64,000 nt of DNA from JBBEAM01 sp942491105 (GCA_942491105.1 CALNZX010000006.1:62001-126000); one strand, 5' to 3'. Positions 27,109-36,372 are shown, counted from the stretch's first letter. The notes: generated from the letters alone by a model not told the origin. Program-made: numbers and translations.

Positions 27109-27577
27109 CGTTGTTCATCGCGGGGTGCTGTTTGTATGCACGGGCAACATCTGTCGCTCGCCCGTGGCCGAGGGCGTGTTGCGCATGCAGTTGTCGGCAG
27201 CCGGGCTCGGCAACGGCTGGCGTATCGATTCGGCGGGGCTGCTTGCGGAGTCCGGGCGACCGCCGGAACCCCACGCGGTCGAGGTGGCAGCGGCGCTGGG
27301 CGCGGATATCCATGCTTTGCGTTCGCGACCGTTCGAAGTCGCGGACTTCGAGCGCTTCGACTGCATTATCGCCATGGACCATGGCCACCTCGATTACCTG
27401 ATGGCGGTGCGGCCGGGCCATTACACGGGTCAACTCGCGTTGCTCAACGACAATGCCGGGAAGGCCGTGGAAGTGCCGGATCCTTACGGTCGCGCGAAGC
27501 GCGCCTACCGCCGCGCCGGGCAGTTGATCAGCGTTGGTGTCGAGCAGTTGGTAGCGGAACTTGCCAGCGCGGCCTGA
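27101..27577 (+). CDS. Low-molecular-weight protein tyrosine phosphatase
   Basis: A 158-residue phosphatase with the active-site loop CTGNICRS near residue 13 (C-x5-R) and the general acid in VPDPYGRAKRAY near 126. Such enzymes act on tyrosine kinases of exopolysaccharide export, or on other phosphoproteins; no partner kinase is in the window. GTG at 27101 overlaps the kdsB stop by eight bases. Confidence 0.9.
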   Translation: MVNVVHRGVLFVCTGNICRSPVAEGVLRMQLSAAGLGNGWRIDSAGLLAESGRPPEPHAVEVAAALGADIHALRSRPFEVADFERFDCIIAMDHGHLDYLMAVRPGHYTGQLALLNDNAGKAVEVPDPYGRAKRAYRRAGQLISVGVEQLVAELASAA

Positions 27578-27600
27578 GCGGCCGCGGCGTCGCCGCGGAT

Positions 27601-27819
27601 TCAGCGCGCGCGGTAGGTGATGCGGCCCTTGGACAGATCGTAGGGCGTCAGCTCAACGGTGACCGCGTCGCCGGTCAGAATGCGGATGTAGTTCTTGCGC
27701 ATTTTTCCGGAGATGTGCGCAATGACGACGTGGCCGTTCTCAAGTTCGACCCGGAACATGGTGTTGGGCAGGGTCTCGATAACCTTGCCCTGCATCTCGA
27801 TATGTTCTTCTTTAGCCAT
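27601..27819 (-). CDS. infA: Translation initiation factor IF-1 (gammaproteobacterial type)
   Basis: A 72-residue S1-fold protein, MAKEEHIEMQGKVIETLPNT at the N-terminus and MRKNYIRILTGDAVTVELTP later. Residues such as EHIEMQG and NGHVVIAHISGKMRKNYIRI are gammaproteobacterial. It lies downstream of bpt on the same strand with a gap of about 178 bases, in the aat-infA neighbourhood also known from E. coli. A second, clearly different infA is at 58595, which argues that the window holds two genomes. Confidence 0.95.
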   Translation of the reverse strand: MAKEEHIEMQGKVIETLPNTMFRVELENGHVVIAHISGKMRKNYIRILTGDAVTVELTPYDLSKGRITYRAR

Positions 27820-27997
27820 AAATGCTGCTGTCGCGGTCCCCGCTTTACGGCGCCAGCCACGGGTCGGGCAGGCGCGAGAGCGCGCAATTGTGCACTAATC
27901 AGCCTGCAGCGGCAAAGATCCCGTCAGCGACCCCGGGGCGGGCGCCCGGCGGACCCTCAGCGGTCAGGTTCGCGGTCGCTGCGCGCGGCGTCAGGCC

Positions 27998-28729
27998 TTA
28001 CCGCGCTGCCATTTCGCTGCGGCGTAGCCAGGTGCCGTCGCGAAAGTATTCGAGCGGTTCATATTCGCGCTTGTAGCTCATCTTTCGGCAGTCGTCGATC
28101 CAGTAGCCGAGATACACCCACGGCAGTCCCGCGCCGCGGGCCCATTCGATTTGCTTGAGCACCGCGAATCGGCCCAGGCTGCGCTCGGCGTGGCGGGGCG
28201 AAAAGAACGTGTAGACCGAGGACAGGCCGTCGTCGAGCTGATCGACCACCGCCACGGCGAGCAGTTCGCCGTCGAGGCGGAACTCGTAAAACGAGGTTTC
28301 GCACCACAGCGCGGTGAGGAAGCTCATATACGCACCCGGATTCGTCGCTTCCATCTGGGAGTCTGGGTGGCGCGCGCCGAGGTAGCGTTCGTAGAGCACG
28401 AAGTGTTCGGTTTCGAAACTGCCGGGCGCTACGCGGATCTCGAGATCGGCGTTGTCGCGCGAGGGTGCGTCGATGGTGCCGCCGCGCGACGGAATTCGTC
28501 GATCGCGACGCGCACCGCGACACGCTTTGCAGCTACCGCAATGCGGACGGTAGACGTGGGTGCCACTGCGCCGGAAGCCGTGCGCGGACAGCCAGGTATA
28601 AGTTTCCTGGTTGAGGCGGATGCGCGGGTCGGCGAACATCGTGGTAGCGCTGCGATCCGGCAGGTAACCGCACTCGTGTGGCGGCGAGGTGAAGAAGCCG
28701 ATGCGGGGCAGGGTGGGCGGCTCGGTCAT
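27998..28729 (-). CDS. bpt: Aspartate/glutamate leucyltransferase (Bpt/Ate1-like)
   Basis: Bpt moves leucine from tRNA to N-terminal aspartate or glutamate, marking proteins for ClpS/ClpAP. The 243-residue protein has SPPHECGYLPDRSATTMFAD near the start, THVYRPHCGSCKACRGAR near residue 55 and VYLGYWIDDCRKMSYK near 207, all family motifs. The ATG at 28729 overlaps the true-frame stop of aat (ATGA). Because of an apparent extra base in aat, the DNA as given also reads through from aat into bpt as one 507-codon frame. Confidence 0.9.
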   Translation of the reverse strand: MTEPPTLPRIGFFTSPPHECGYLPDRSATTMFADPRIRLNQETYTWLSAHGFRRSGTHVYRPHCGSCKACRGARRDRRIPSRGGTIDAPSRDNADLEIRVAPGSFETEHFVLYERYLGARHPDSQMEATNPGAYMSFLTALWCETSFYEFRLDGELLAVAVVDQLDDGLSSVYTFFSPRHAERSLGRFAVLKQIEWARGAGLPWVYLGYWIDDCRKMSYKREYEPLEYFRDGTWLRRSEMAAR

Positions 28730-29404
28730 GGATTCGGCTGACCTCGTGCCAGGCCTGCGCGACGCCGGCTCATCGACGCCGCGCCGTCGAGGGCCGATTC
28801 GAACTGCGCGCGCGGCATCGAGTTGCGCACCGAGGCGCTCGAGATGAGGGTTGTCGACCTGGCAGTCGAAGAGGGTGTAATCCCAGTCGACGAGATGCCG
28901 GCACAATTCGACCAGCGCCACTTTCGATGCATCGCGACGGGCGCTGAACATCGACTCGCCAAAAAATATCCGGCCCAGCGCGACGCCGTACAGGCCGCCA
29001 CACAATTCACCGTCCTGCCAGCATTCGACGGAGTGCGCGAAACCGCGTGCGTGGAGTTCGGCGTAGGCGGATTGCATGGCCGCCGTGATCCAGGTGCCAT
29101 CAGCACCTTTGCGCGGCCCGGCGCAGGCCGCGATCACGGCCGCGAAGGCGCGATCGAAACTGATCTGGTAGCGCTTCTGGCGCAGGGTTTTGCCGAGGCT
29201 GCGCGAAACGTGCACGGTGTCGGGCCTGAAAACTGCGCGCGGATCGGGTGACCACCACATGATCGGTTGACCGTCGGCGTACCACGGGAATATACCGCGA
29301 CGGTAAGCGTTCAGCAGGCGCGCGCTGCTGAGGTCGCCGCCGATCGCGAGCAGACCGTTGGGCTCGTGCAGTGCCGAGCTGGTCGCTGGGAAGTCATCGC
29401 TCAT
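28726..29404 (-). pseudogene. aat: Leucyl/phenylalanyl-tRNA-protein transferase with an apparent frameshift near its 3' end
   Basis: Aat adds leucine or phenylalanine to N-terminal lysine or arginine in the N-end rule pathway. The ATG at 29404 overlaps the stop of the previous gene (ATGA), and LHEPNGLLAIGGDLSSARLL, AYRRGIFPWYADGQPIMWWS and the GLYGVALGRIFFGESMFS motif are intact. After NPHLERLGAQL, at about 28816-28824, the frame goes wrong: the expected C-terminal PRAQFESAL lies in the next frame and ends at a TGA (28728-28726) overlapping the bpt ATG. One extra base explains this. It may be a sequencing error, a true mutation or a genuine read-through fusion. Confidence 0.82.
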
Positions 29405-30690
29405 ACGGCGTTCGGCGACAGCGTATAAAGCATTGTGCGGGTCGAATGTGTCCATCGCGCCGGCCTGCGGGTCAGGCCTGCTATTTTGACCCATTTCGCG
29501 CAGACGTGCCGCCGCCGGCACGCCTGCGCCATTGGTGGCGCTTGCTCAAGGGCGCGCGCCGGCTCCTGGCGGAATGCGAGGTGGTCATCGAGACTGCCAA
29601 TGTAGTGCTCGAGCGCGCTCCGTTCGTGGTCGAGGAAATCCTTGATTGCACTTCGAAAACCGCTGTCCCGGATCCAGTGTGCGGACCACGTCCTGACCGG
29701 TACGAAGCCGCGCGCGAGTTTGTGTTCACCCTGGGCGCCGGCGTCGAGACGGCGCAGGCCCGCGGCGATGCAGTAATCGATGGTGCGGTAATAACACAGT
29801 TCGAAATGGAGGTTGTCATACTGCGCGGCGCAGCCCCAGTGACGACCGTACAGCGTATCGCCACCGCGCAGCGAGAAAGCCCCGGCCACGTATCGTTCCC
29901 CGTCGCGCGCCATGATCAGTACCGCGGCGCCCGGCAGACGTTCTTCGAGGCTCTGGAAAAATGTTTCGGTCAGTCGCGGTTCACCCCACTTGCGGTGGAA
30001 GGTAGAGCAGTAGAAACGATGAAATACCGCCCAGTGCTCGGCGCTGATCTGCGCGCCGACGAGGGTTTCGATGGTCAGATTCTGGGCTTCGACCAGGCGG
30101 CGTTCGCGCTTGATCTGTTTGCGTTTCTTCGACGTCAGGTGGGCCAGGAAATGATCGAAATCGCGATAGTCGTTATTGAACCAGTGGTACTGGCAGCCGA
30201 GTCGGGCAAGCAGCCCGGATGCTTCCAGGCGCTCCAGCTCATGGTCCTGGGGAAACAGGCAGTGCCACGACGACAGCCCGTTGTCGTTACACACGCTGAC
30301 CCCGGCGCGCACCAGCGCGGTGGCGATATCGTCGGCCGCGGGGTGCGCAGCATCGGTCAGCAGACGCCGTCCGCCGACTGGCGAAAACGGCACCGCGGTA
30401 ACCAGCTTGGGATAGTACTTGCCGCCCGAGCGCTGGTAAGCGTCGGCCCAGCTCCAGTCGAATACGAATTCACCGTAGGAATTGTCGCGCACATACAGCG
30501 GCATCGCGCCGCACAGTCGTTCGCCCTCGAACACCACCAGGTGCTGCGGATACCAGCCCTGTGGTTCCAGACAATGGGTAGCCTCCAGTCCGTGCAGGAA
30601 GCCGTGGCGCAGGAACGGATCGCAGCCGGCAAGCCGATCCCATTGCTCGCGATCGATGCCGGCGAGCGTATCGACGACCCGGATCTCCAC
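29401..30690 (-). CDS. GNAT-fold family protein (DUF482, COG3146-like)
   Basis: A 429-residue protein with the peptidogalycan-biosynthesis/GNAT-like motifs of DUF482: YYPKLVTAVPFSPVGGRRLL near residue 90, FHRKWGEPRLTETFF near 231 and YGRHWGC near 275. The exact reaction is unknown; an acyltransferase is assumed. About 50 residues at the C-terminus, after DDHLAFRQ, look unconserved. Its stop overlaps the aat start, so it is co-transcribed with aat and bpt. Confidence 0.85.
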   Translation of the reverse strand: MEIRVVDTLAGIDREQWDRLAGCDPFLRHGFLHGLEATHCLEPQGWYPQHLVVFEGERLCGAMPLYVRDNSYGEFVFDWSWADAYQRSGGKYYPKLVTAVPFSPVGGRRLLTDAAHPAADDIATALVRAGVSVCNDNGLSSWHCLFPQDHELERLEASGLLARLGCQYHWFNNDYRDFDHFLAHLTSKKRKQIKRERRLVEAQNLTIETLVGAQISAEHWAVFHRFYCSTFHRKWGEPRLTETFFQSLEERLPGAAVLIMARDGERYVAGAFSLRGGDTLYGRHWGCAAQYDNLHFELCYYRTIDYCIAAGLRRLDAGAQGEHKLARGFVPVRTWSAHWIRDSGFRSAIKDFLDHERSALEHYIGSLDDHLAFRQEPARALEQAPPMAQACRRRHVCAKWVKIAGLTRRPARWTHSTRTMLYTLSPNAV

Positions 30691-30709
30691 GTTCAGGCCG
30701 TGTCGGTAT

Positions 30710-31225
30710 TCATTCGTCGGCGCCGGCTTCGACGCTCAGGGACCGCCCCAGCGCACCGAGCAGGGCCTGCTTCGACTGGCTGAGGGAAAAAACGCTTTCG
30801 TAGTAGCGTCCGTCCAGCGACTGGTAGCGGAAAGTGATCCGGTTACCGTTGATCAGGCGGTACAGGACCAGTGATTCGGTGCGCTCGGCGACGATGTCGG
30901 TGAGGGCGTAGCGGGCGTTGCCGCCGGTGATCTCGCAGTCCGCCCCGAGCGCATAGAAATGTAGCGGGGTGCGCTGATCGACCTGAAACGTCGGGCAACT
31001 GCTGCGCGTGAGCCCGCCCACCGCACTGCTGCTGAAATCGAGGTATACGCGATCACCCTCGCGGTAGACGGCGAGCAGTGCGCCACGGTCATTGTCGACA
31101 ACCGCGCGCGGCGGGCCGGCGTCGCCGTCCGCGAGCCGCCACGGCGCCGCGGTCAGCGCCGCCGGCAGCAATCCCGCCAGCGTCGCTGCCGCAAACAGGG
31201 CACGAACCCACGCGCCAGACAACAT
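30710..31225 (-). CDS. Putative secreted protein of unknown function
   Basis: A 171-residue protein with a Sec signal peptide (ALFAAATLAGLLPAALTAAP, cleavage near residue 27). The mature part has two cysteines (near residues 78 and 97) that could form a disulphide in the periplasm. I recognise no domain. It starts 14 bases after the stop of the DUF1820 gene and ends 19 bases before the DUF482 gene, so it is part of the same minus-strand run. Confidence 0.7.
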   Translation of the reverse strand: MLSGAWVRALFAAATLAGLLPAALTAAPWRLADGDAGPPRAVVDNDRGALLAVYREGDRVYLDFSSSAVGGLTRSSCPTFQVDQRTPLHFYALGADCEITGGNARYALTDIVAERTESLVLYRLINGNRITFRYQSLDGRYYESVFSLSQSKQALLGALGRSLSVEAGADE

Positions 31226-31239
31226 GATGTGCGCGCGCC

Positions 31240-31581
31240 TCAGTGCTTGCCCGGGCCCGGGCTCGGCGTGAATACCGGAAACGGTGCGATTTTGCCGTCG
31301 GCGGTACCGCTTTCGGTGATTTTGCTGTGCCCGGTTTTTTCGACTTCATCGATGCGGATCACCGCATGCATCGGAATATGGGTCCGGCTGACCCCGGCGA
31401 ACTCCGATTTCAGGTGTTCTTCCGAAGGATCGACGAGCAGGGCCGACTTTTCACCGAAAATGATCTTTTCAATCTCGATAAACCCGAACAGCTCACTCTG
31501 GTGCACGCTCGTGGCATAGATCTCGTAGATTTTGCCCTGATTGTGAAAGGTGATGCGGTAGGTTTTTTTACGCGCGGCCAT
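31240..31581 (-). CDS. DUF1820 family protein
   Basis: A 113-residue cytoplasmic protein matching DUF1820: YRITFHNQGKIYEIYATSVH near the start, VDPSEEHLKSEFAGVSR and IPMHAVIRIDEVEK in the middle. The family is widespread in gammaproteobacteria and its function is unknown. The ATG at 31581 fits the family length; another in-frame ATG at 31602 follows GGGGGTGA closely and would add seven residues. Confidence 0.85.
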   Translation of the reverse strand: MAARKKTYRITFHNQGKIYEIYATSVHQSELFGFIEIEKIIFGEKSALLVDPSEEHLKSEFAGVSRTHIPMHAVIRIDEVEKTGHSKITESGTADGKIAPFPVFTPSPGPGKH

Positions 31582-31644
31582 GGTCTGTCGGGTCAGATGC
31601 ATTCACCCCCGGCATGCTAGCACACGGCCGGGTTCGAACCGTGT

Positions 31645-32373
31645 TCACAGTCGCAGCGTGCGTGCGCAGTCGAAATCCTCGACCAGCTGGTAGCCATCGT
31701 AGCCGCGCGGGTTACACACCACGCGCAGGGCGTTGGCGCGATAATCCGAGCGCGCGTGCACATGGCCGTGGATCCAGGCGTCGATCGGATAGTCGAGGAT
31801 CAGGCGCGACAGGTTGTTGCAATACGCACCCTTGAATATCGAGTCGGGCGCCGAGTGCCAGCTCGCGTAGAGCGGGGCGTGGTGGGTGACGACGACGGTC
31901 TTGCCATCGTGCTTGCGCGCCAGTTCGCTCTCCAGCCAGGCCCGCGTCTCGCGGTTCAGGCCGACCAGGTCGTTGGGTTCGAGCAGGCGGTCGCCAAAGC
32001 GGATCTGCTGATAGTCGTTCATGCGTTCGGCGAGCGCCGCCTTCAGTTCGGCATCGTCGCCCATGAAATCGGTCCACAGCGTGGCGCCGAGAAAGCGCGT
32101 GCCGTCGATGACAGTTGATTCACATTCGAGAAAAATAACATTGCTGCCGGCCGCGGCGGTTCGGATCGAGTGCTGCACGGCGGAGATTTCGCCGCCGTAG
32201 TACTCGTGATTGCCGGCGATGTAGATCGTCGGTTTGCCGGTCTGCGACAACCACGCTACACCGGCCGCGCCGACGTCGACATCGCCGGCAGCGACGATCA
32301 CATCGGCGCTGGTCGCGGCCGCGTCGACGGGCCCGAACTCGAGGTGCAGGTCGGAAAAAAACTGGATGTTCAT
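31645..32373 (-). CDS. Calcineurin-like metallophosphoesterase
   Basis: A 242-residue phosphoesterase with FFSDLHLEFG at the N-terminus, VAAGDVDVG near residue 27, IAGNHEYYGG near 53, VTHHAPLY near 164 and IHGHVHARSDY near 201, which supply the two-metal site. The substrate is unknown. It is a second member of this fold in the window beside cpdA, but the two are only distantly alike. Confidence 0.85.
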   Translation of the reverse strand: MNIQFFSDLHLEFGPVDAAATSADVIVAAGDVDVGAAGVAWLSQTGKPTIYIAGNHEYYGGEISAVQHSIRTAAAGSNVIFLECESTVIDGTRFLGATLWTDFMGDDAELKAALAERMNDYQQIRFGDRLLEPNDLVGLNRETRAWLESELARKHDGKTVVVTHHAPLYASWHSAPDSIFKGAYCNNLSRLILDYPIDAWIHGHVHARSDYRANALRVVCNPRGYDGYQLVEDFDCARTLRL

Positions 32374-32431
32374 GACGCACGCGGGCGCTCAAGGGCAAGC
32401 CGCAGCAATTTCGCAGATGTACCCGGTGGGG

Positions 32432-33268
32432 TCAATCAGCTTCGCGAATGAAACGGTCGAGGCGGGCGTGGTAGGCCGCGCCACTGGTAATGAAGGCGCG
32501 GTTGTGACTGCCTTTGAGGGACACAAAAGCGACCCGACCCGGCGCGCGATCGGCCAGTGCGCGCCCCATCGCGTACGGCACGACCTCATCGTCCGGGCTA
32601 TGCGCAACCAGCAGCGGCACGCCAAGGGTCGCCACCCGCGTCGCGGTATCGTAGTCCATCGCCAGCAGCGCCGCGATCGGCAGCCACGGATAACGGTAGC
32701 CACCCATGTCGGCCAGGCTGGTGAAGGTCGATTCCAGGATCACTCCGCGCGGCGTGCGCCCCTGGGCCAGCGTCGCGGCCACCGCGCCGCCGAGCGAACG
32801 GCCGTAAATGACGATGTCGTCGGCGTTGATCCCGCGCTCATCGCGCAGATAACGCCATGCCGCCTCGGCATCGAGATAGGTTCCGGCCTCGCTCGGTTGC
32901 CCGGAACTGCGCCCGTAGCCGCGGTAATCGATGATCAGCACGGCGTGGCCGAGGCCATGCAGGACCTCGAGGGTGGTCAGGCGATGGGAGACATTGCCGG
33001 CGTTACCGTGCAGGAAAAGGATATGTCGCGGCGCGGCAGCATCCGCCGGCGCGGGCAGGTACCAGCCATGCAGGCGTTCGCCGTCGCTGGTTGTGAGGGT
33101 GAGGTCCGTAAACGGCAGCCCGCGGCTGGCCGGGTCCTGGCCGCCACCGACGCTGGGGTGGAATACCAGTTGCCGCTGCATCGTCCAGGCTGCCGCGCAG
33201 GCCGCCAGGTAGACCAGCGCCACGGCGAGGGCCAGCTTTCTGAGTGCGCTCACGGCGCCGAAAGCCAA
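32432..33268 (-). CDS. Membrane-anchored alpha/beta hydrolase (BEM46/YfhR-like)
   Basis: A 278-residue alpha/beta hydrolase. FLHGNAGNVSHRL near residue 88 is the oxyanion region, YGRSLGGAVAATLA near 153 holds the nucleophile serine, and the acid and histidine fall in SPDDEVVPY and SHNRAF. An N-terminal hydrophobic segment (about residues 10-30) anchors it; LAAC within it resembles a lipobox, but family members are usually helix-anchored. Substrate unknown. It is divergent from ftsK. Confidence 0.87.
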   Translation of the reverse strand: MAFGAVSALRKLALAVALVYLAACAAAWTMQRQLVFHPSVGGGQDPASRGLPFTDLTLTTSDGERLHGWYLPAPADAAAPRHILFLHGNAGNVSHRLTTLEVLHGLGHAVLIIDYRGYGRSSGQPSEAGTYLDAEAAWRYLRDERGINADDIVIYGRSLGGAVAATLAQGRTPRGVILESTFTSLADMGGYRYPWLPIAALLAMDYDTATRVATLGVPLLVAHSPDDEVVPYAMGRALADRAPGRVAFVSLKGSHNRAFITSGAAYHARLDRFIREAD

Positions 33269-33338
33269 TTCTGGAGGCGGCCAGGCTGGCCTTCAAGTCG
33301 TTTCCGAGCTATCATTGTTTTCTATTTAGATAACATAA

Positions 33339-33353
33339 GTTTAGTTACTAAAC
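33339..33353. promoter_or_regulatory. Perfect palindrome in the AT-rich region before ftsK
   Basis: GTTTAGTTACTAAAC is a perfect inverted repeat with seven-base arms and one central base. It lies in an AT-rich stretch of about 50 bases between the divergent hydrolase and ftsK genes, 22 bases before the ftsK start. The form suits a dimeric repressor such as a MarR-type protein, but the regulator is not identified. Confidence 0.45.
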
Positions 33354-33374
33354 CGCATAATTCGAATTAAACAG

Positions 33375-35684
33375 ATGTCCCACGCTATACGCAAACCTTC
33401 GGCATTTACTTTTCCGGTCTCTCAGCACCTCGTGCAGCGCCTGCGTGAGGGTATCCTGATCGCGCTTGGCGGCGTATCTGTGTTTCTGCTCATCGCCCTG
33501 GTCAGCCACCATCCCGCCGATCCCGGCTGGTCGCAGGCCGGCGGCAGCCAGATCATCCACAACCAGGGTGGCGTGGTCGGCGCCTGGCTGGCCGATATCG
33601 CGTTGTACCTGTTTGGACAGATTGCCTTCCTGTTTCCGGTCATGGTGATTTACCTCGGCTGGCTGCTCTACCGCGAAGGCGCCGAGGCCCTGTTCGCCGA
33701 CTATTTCCACCTGAGTGTGCGGTTCGTCGGCATGACGTTCACCCTGGTCACGGGTTGCGGGCTGTACTGGGTGCGCGGCGGCGCCATGCTCGCCGAGGCG
33801 CCACACCAGGCCGGCGGCATACTCGGCGACGTGGTCGGTGCGGCGGTTTTCACCACCTTCGGCGAAGTGGGCGGCGTGCTGTTGATGGTCGCAATTTTTT
33901 TCACCGGCGTGACGCTGTTCACCGGGCTGTCGTGGATCTGGCTGATGGACCGGGTCGGTGAACATGCGTTGCGCGCCTGGACCTGGGGCCAGGTTCGCGG
34001 TGAGGAGTTGCTGGATTACTGGCGCGGCCAGCGCGCCAAGCGTGAGCGGGTACAGGTTGTCAAAGAAGAGACCGAGCGCAAAGTTGCGCGCGCGCCGACC
34101 CGCATCGAACCGCGCCTGAGCCCGGCGGCACCCAGCCAGCGCGTCGAGCGTGAGAAGCAGGAGCCGCTGTTTGAACGCTCGAATCAAACCGAACTGCCGG
34201 AACTGAGCCTGCTCGATACCCCGCGCGACGCCGGCGGTGGTTATTCGCCCGAAGCCCTCGAAGCGATGTCCCGCCAGGTCGAAATGAAGCTCAGGGACTT
34301 CAACATCGAAGTCGAGGTCGTCGCAGTCCTGCCGGGGCCGGTGATCACGCGCTTCGAGCTCGAGCCGGCGCCGGGCATCAAGGCCAGCCGCATCACCAAC
34401 CTGTCCAAGGATCTGGCGCGGTCGCTGTCGACCGTCAGCGTGCGCGTCGTCGAAGTGATACCGGGTAAAACCTGCATCGGCCTTGAGATCCCGAACGAGC
34501 GGCGCGAAATCGTATCGCTCAGCGACATCCTCAAATCGGAAGTCTATGACCGTTCGAATTCCAAGCTGACCATGGCGCTTGGCAAGGATATCTCCGGCCA
34601 GCCGACGGTCGCGGATCTGGGCAAGATGCCGCACCTGCTGGTTGCTGGCACCACCGGGGCGGGCAAGTCAGTGGCCCTGAACGCGATGATCCTGAGCCTG
34701 TTGTACAAGTCCACGCCGGATGACGTGCGCCTGATCATGATCGACCCGAAGATGCTCGAACTGTCGGTTTACGAGGGCATTCCGGCCCTGCTGGCGCCGG
34801 TCGTGACCGACATGAAGGAAGCCGCCAATGCACTGCGCTGGTGCGTGGCGGAAATGGAGCGCCGCTACCGGCTGATGTCGGCCCTCGGGGTACGCAACAT
34901 CGCCGGCTACAACCGTAAAATCGAAGAGGCCGCGGCCCGGGGCAAGCCGCTGCTCGACCCGTTGTTCAACGCCCATGGCGACGAGTCGGCGATCGCGCCG
35001 GAACTCGATACGCTGCCGTGCATCGTGGTCATCATCGACGAACTCGCCGACATGATGATGGTCGTCGGCAAGAAGGTCGAAGAGCTGATCGCACGCCTGG
35101 CGCAGAAAGCGCGCGCGGCCGGGATCCATCTGATCCTGGCCACGCAGCGCCCGTCGGTGGATGTCATCACCGGCCTGATCAAGGCCAATATTCCGACCCG
35201 CATCGCGTTCCAGGTGTCGTCGCGTATCGATTCACGCACCATCCTCGATCAGATGGGTGCGGAAACCCTGCTCGGACACGGCGACATGCTGTTCCTGCCG
35301 CCGGGCACCGGCATTCCGACCCGCGTGCACGGCGCGTTGGTGTCCGACGAAGAGGTGCACAAGGTCGTCGAACGGCTCAAGGAGGCCGGCGAACCTGAAT
35401 ATATCGAGGCGATCCTGTCCGGTCCGCAGGACGCCGCCGACGAGCTCGGTGGCGGCGGCGACTTCGGCGGCGTCGACGCCGAACAGGACGAACTTTACGA
35501 CCAGGCCGTGCGCATCGTGACCGAAAGCCGCCGCGCGTCGGTATCCGGCATTCAGCGGCGTCTGAAGATTGGCTACAACCGCGCGGCGCGCATGGTCGAG
35601 GAAATGGAGCGCGCCGGCGTGGTCGGTGAACTGCAGTCCAACGGCAGTCGCGAAGTGCTGGCGCCGCCGCCGCCAAAAGACTGA
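33375..35684 (+). CDS. ftsK: DNA translocase FtsK
   Basis: FtsK pumps DNA at the septum and triggers XerCD recombination at dif. The 769-residue protein has four membrane helices in the first 200 residues, a short linker, the motor domain with Walker A VAGTTGAGKSVALNAMILSL near residue 422 and Walker B CIVVIIDELADMMMV near 550, and the C-terminal gamma winged helix (SVSGIQRRLKIGYNRAARMV near 725). The linker is short compared with E. coli FtsK, as in many bacteria. lolA follows nine bases later. Confidence 0.96.
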   Translation: MSHAIRKPSAFTFPVSQHLVQRLREGILIALGGVSVFLLIALVSHHPADPGWSQAGGSQIIHNQGGVVGAWLADIALYLFGQIAFLFPVMVIYLGWLLYREGAEALFADYFHLSVRFVGMTFTLVTGCGLYWVRGGAMLAEAPHQAGGILGDVVGAAVFTTFGEVGGVLLMVAIFFTGVTLFTGLSWIWLMDRVGEHALRAWTWGQVRGEELLDYWRGQRAKRERVQVVKEETERKVARAPTRIEPRLSPAAPSQRVEREKQEPLFERSNQTELPELSLLDTPRDAGGGYSPEALEAMSRQVEMKLRDFNIEVEVVAVLPGPVITRFELEPAPGIKASRITNLSKDLARSLSTVSVRVVEVIPGKTCIGLEIPNERREIVSLSDILKSEVYDRSNSKLTMALGKDISGQPTVADLGKMPHLLVAGTTGAGKSVALNAMILSLLYKSTPDDVRLIMIDPKMLELSVYEGIPALLAPVVTDMKEAANALRWCVAEMERRYRLMSALGVRNIAGYNRKIEEAAARGKPLLDPLFNAHGDESAIAPELDTLPCIVVIIDELADMMMVVGKKVEELIARLAQKARAAGIHLILATQRPSVDVITGLIKANIPTRIAFQVSSRIDSRTILDQMGAETLLGHGDMLFLPPGTGIPTRVHGALVSDEEVHKVVERLKEAGEPEYIEAILSGPQDAADELGGGGDFGGVDAEQDELYDQAVRIVTESRRASVSGIQRRLKIGYNRAARMVEEMERAGVVGELQSNGSREVLAPPPPKD

Positions 35685-35693
35685 GCAGGCGCG

Positions 35694-36326
35694 ATGTCCC
35701 GCCTCAAGCTGCTCGGCGCCGCGGCGCTGCTGTTTCTGACCAGCGCTGAGCTCAGCGCCGACGGCACCGCGGAACTGGCGACCTACCTGAACACCCTGGA
35801 GACATTCAGCGCCAGTTTTGAACAACAGCGCCTCGACGAAGACGGCGAGTTGCTCGAGCGTTCGAGCGGTGATTGTCAAATCCAGCGACCCGGGCGCTTC
35901 CGCTGGAGTTATTTCGAGCCTTACGCGCAGCTCATCGTCAGCGATGGCGCGACGTTGTGGATCTACGACCCCGATCTTGAGCAGGTCACCCGGAACGATA
36001 TCGGCGCTTATCCGCAGGACTCACCGGCCGCATTGCTCGGCACCCAGACCGATATCGCCGCCAATTACGACATCACTGCGCTGGCCGCCGGGTCCGACGG
36101 ACTGACGTGGTACGAACTGCGGCCGAAATCGGCCGGCGCCGATTTCACCGCCGTGGCGCTCGCTTACACGGACGGCGATGTGCAGGCCATGCGCCTGACC
36201 GACAAACTCGGCCAGGTCACCGCGCTCAGTTTCTCCGCCATACAGCGCGATACCGCGCTCGACGACGCGTTGTTTTCCTTCGTGCCGCCGGCCGGGGTCG
36301 ACGTCGTAACCGGCGGCGCACCCTGA
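35694..36326 (+). CDS. lolA: Outer-membrane lipoprotein carrier LolA
   Basis: A 210-residue periplasmic chaperone that takes lipoproteins from LolCD to the outer membrane. A signal peptide covers about residues 1-22, and the mature part has FSASFEQQRLDEDGE, the RPGRFRWSYFEPYAQLIVSD stretch and LWIYDPDLEQVT, all typical. It follows ftsK and precedes rarA, the common gammaproteobacterial order. Confidence 0.92.
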   Translation: MSRLKLLGAAALLFLTSAELSADGTAELATYLNTLETFSASFEQQRLDEDGELLERSSGDCQIQRPGRFRWSYFEPYAQLIVSDGATLWIYDPDLEQVTRNDIGAYPQDSPAALLGTQTDIAANYDITALAAGSDGLTWYELRPKSAGADFTAVALAYTDGDVQAMRLTDKLGQVTALSFSAIQRDTALDDALFSFVPPAGVDVVTGGAP

Positions 36327-36372
36327 GCGACGCGCTTGTCGGCGCGCCGCGCGCTGTGCTATCCCTGCCGTC

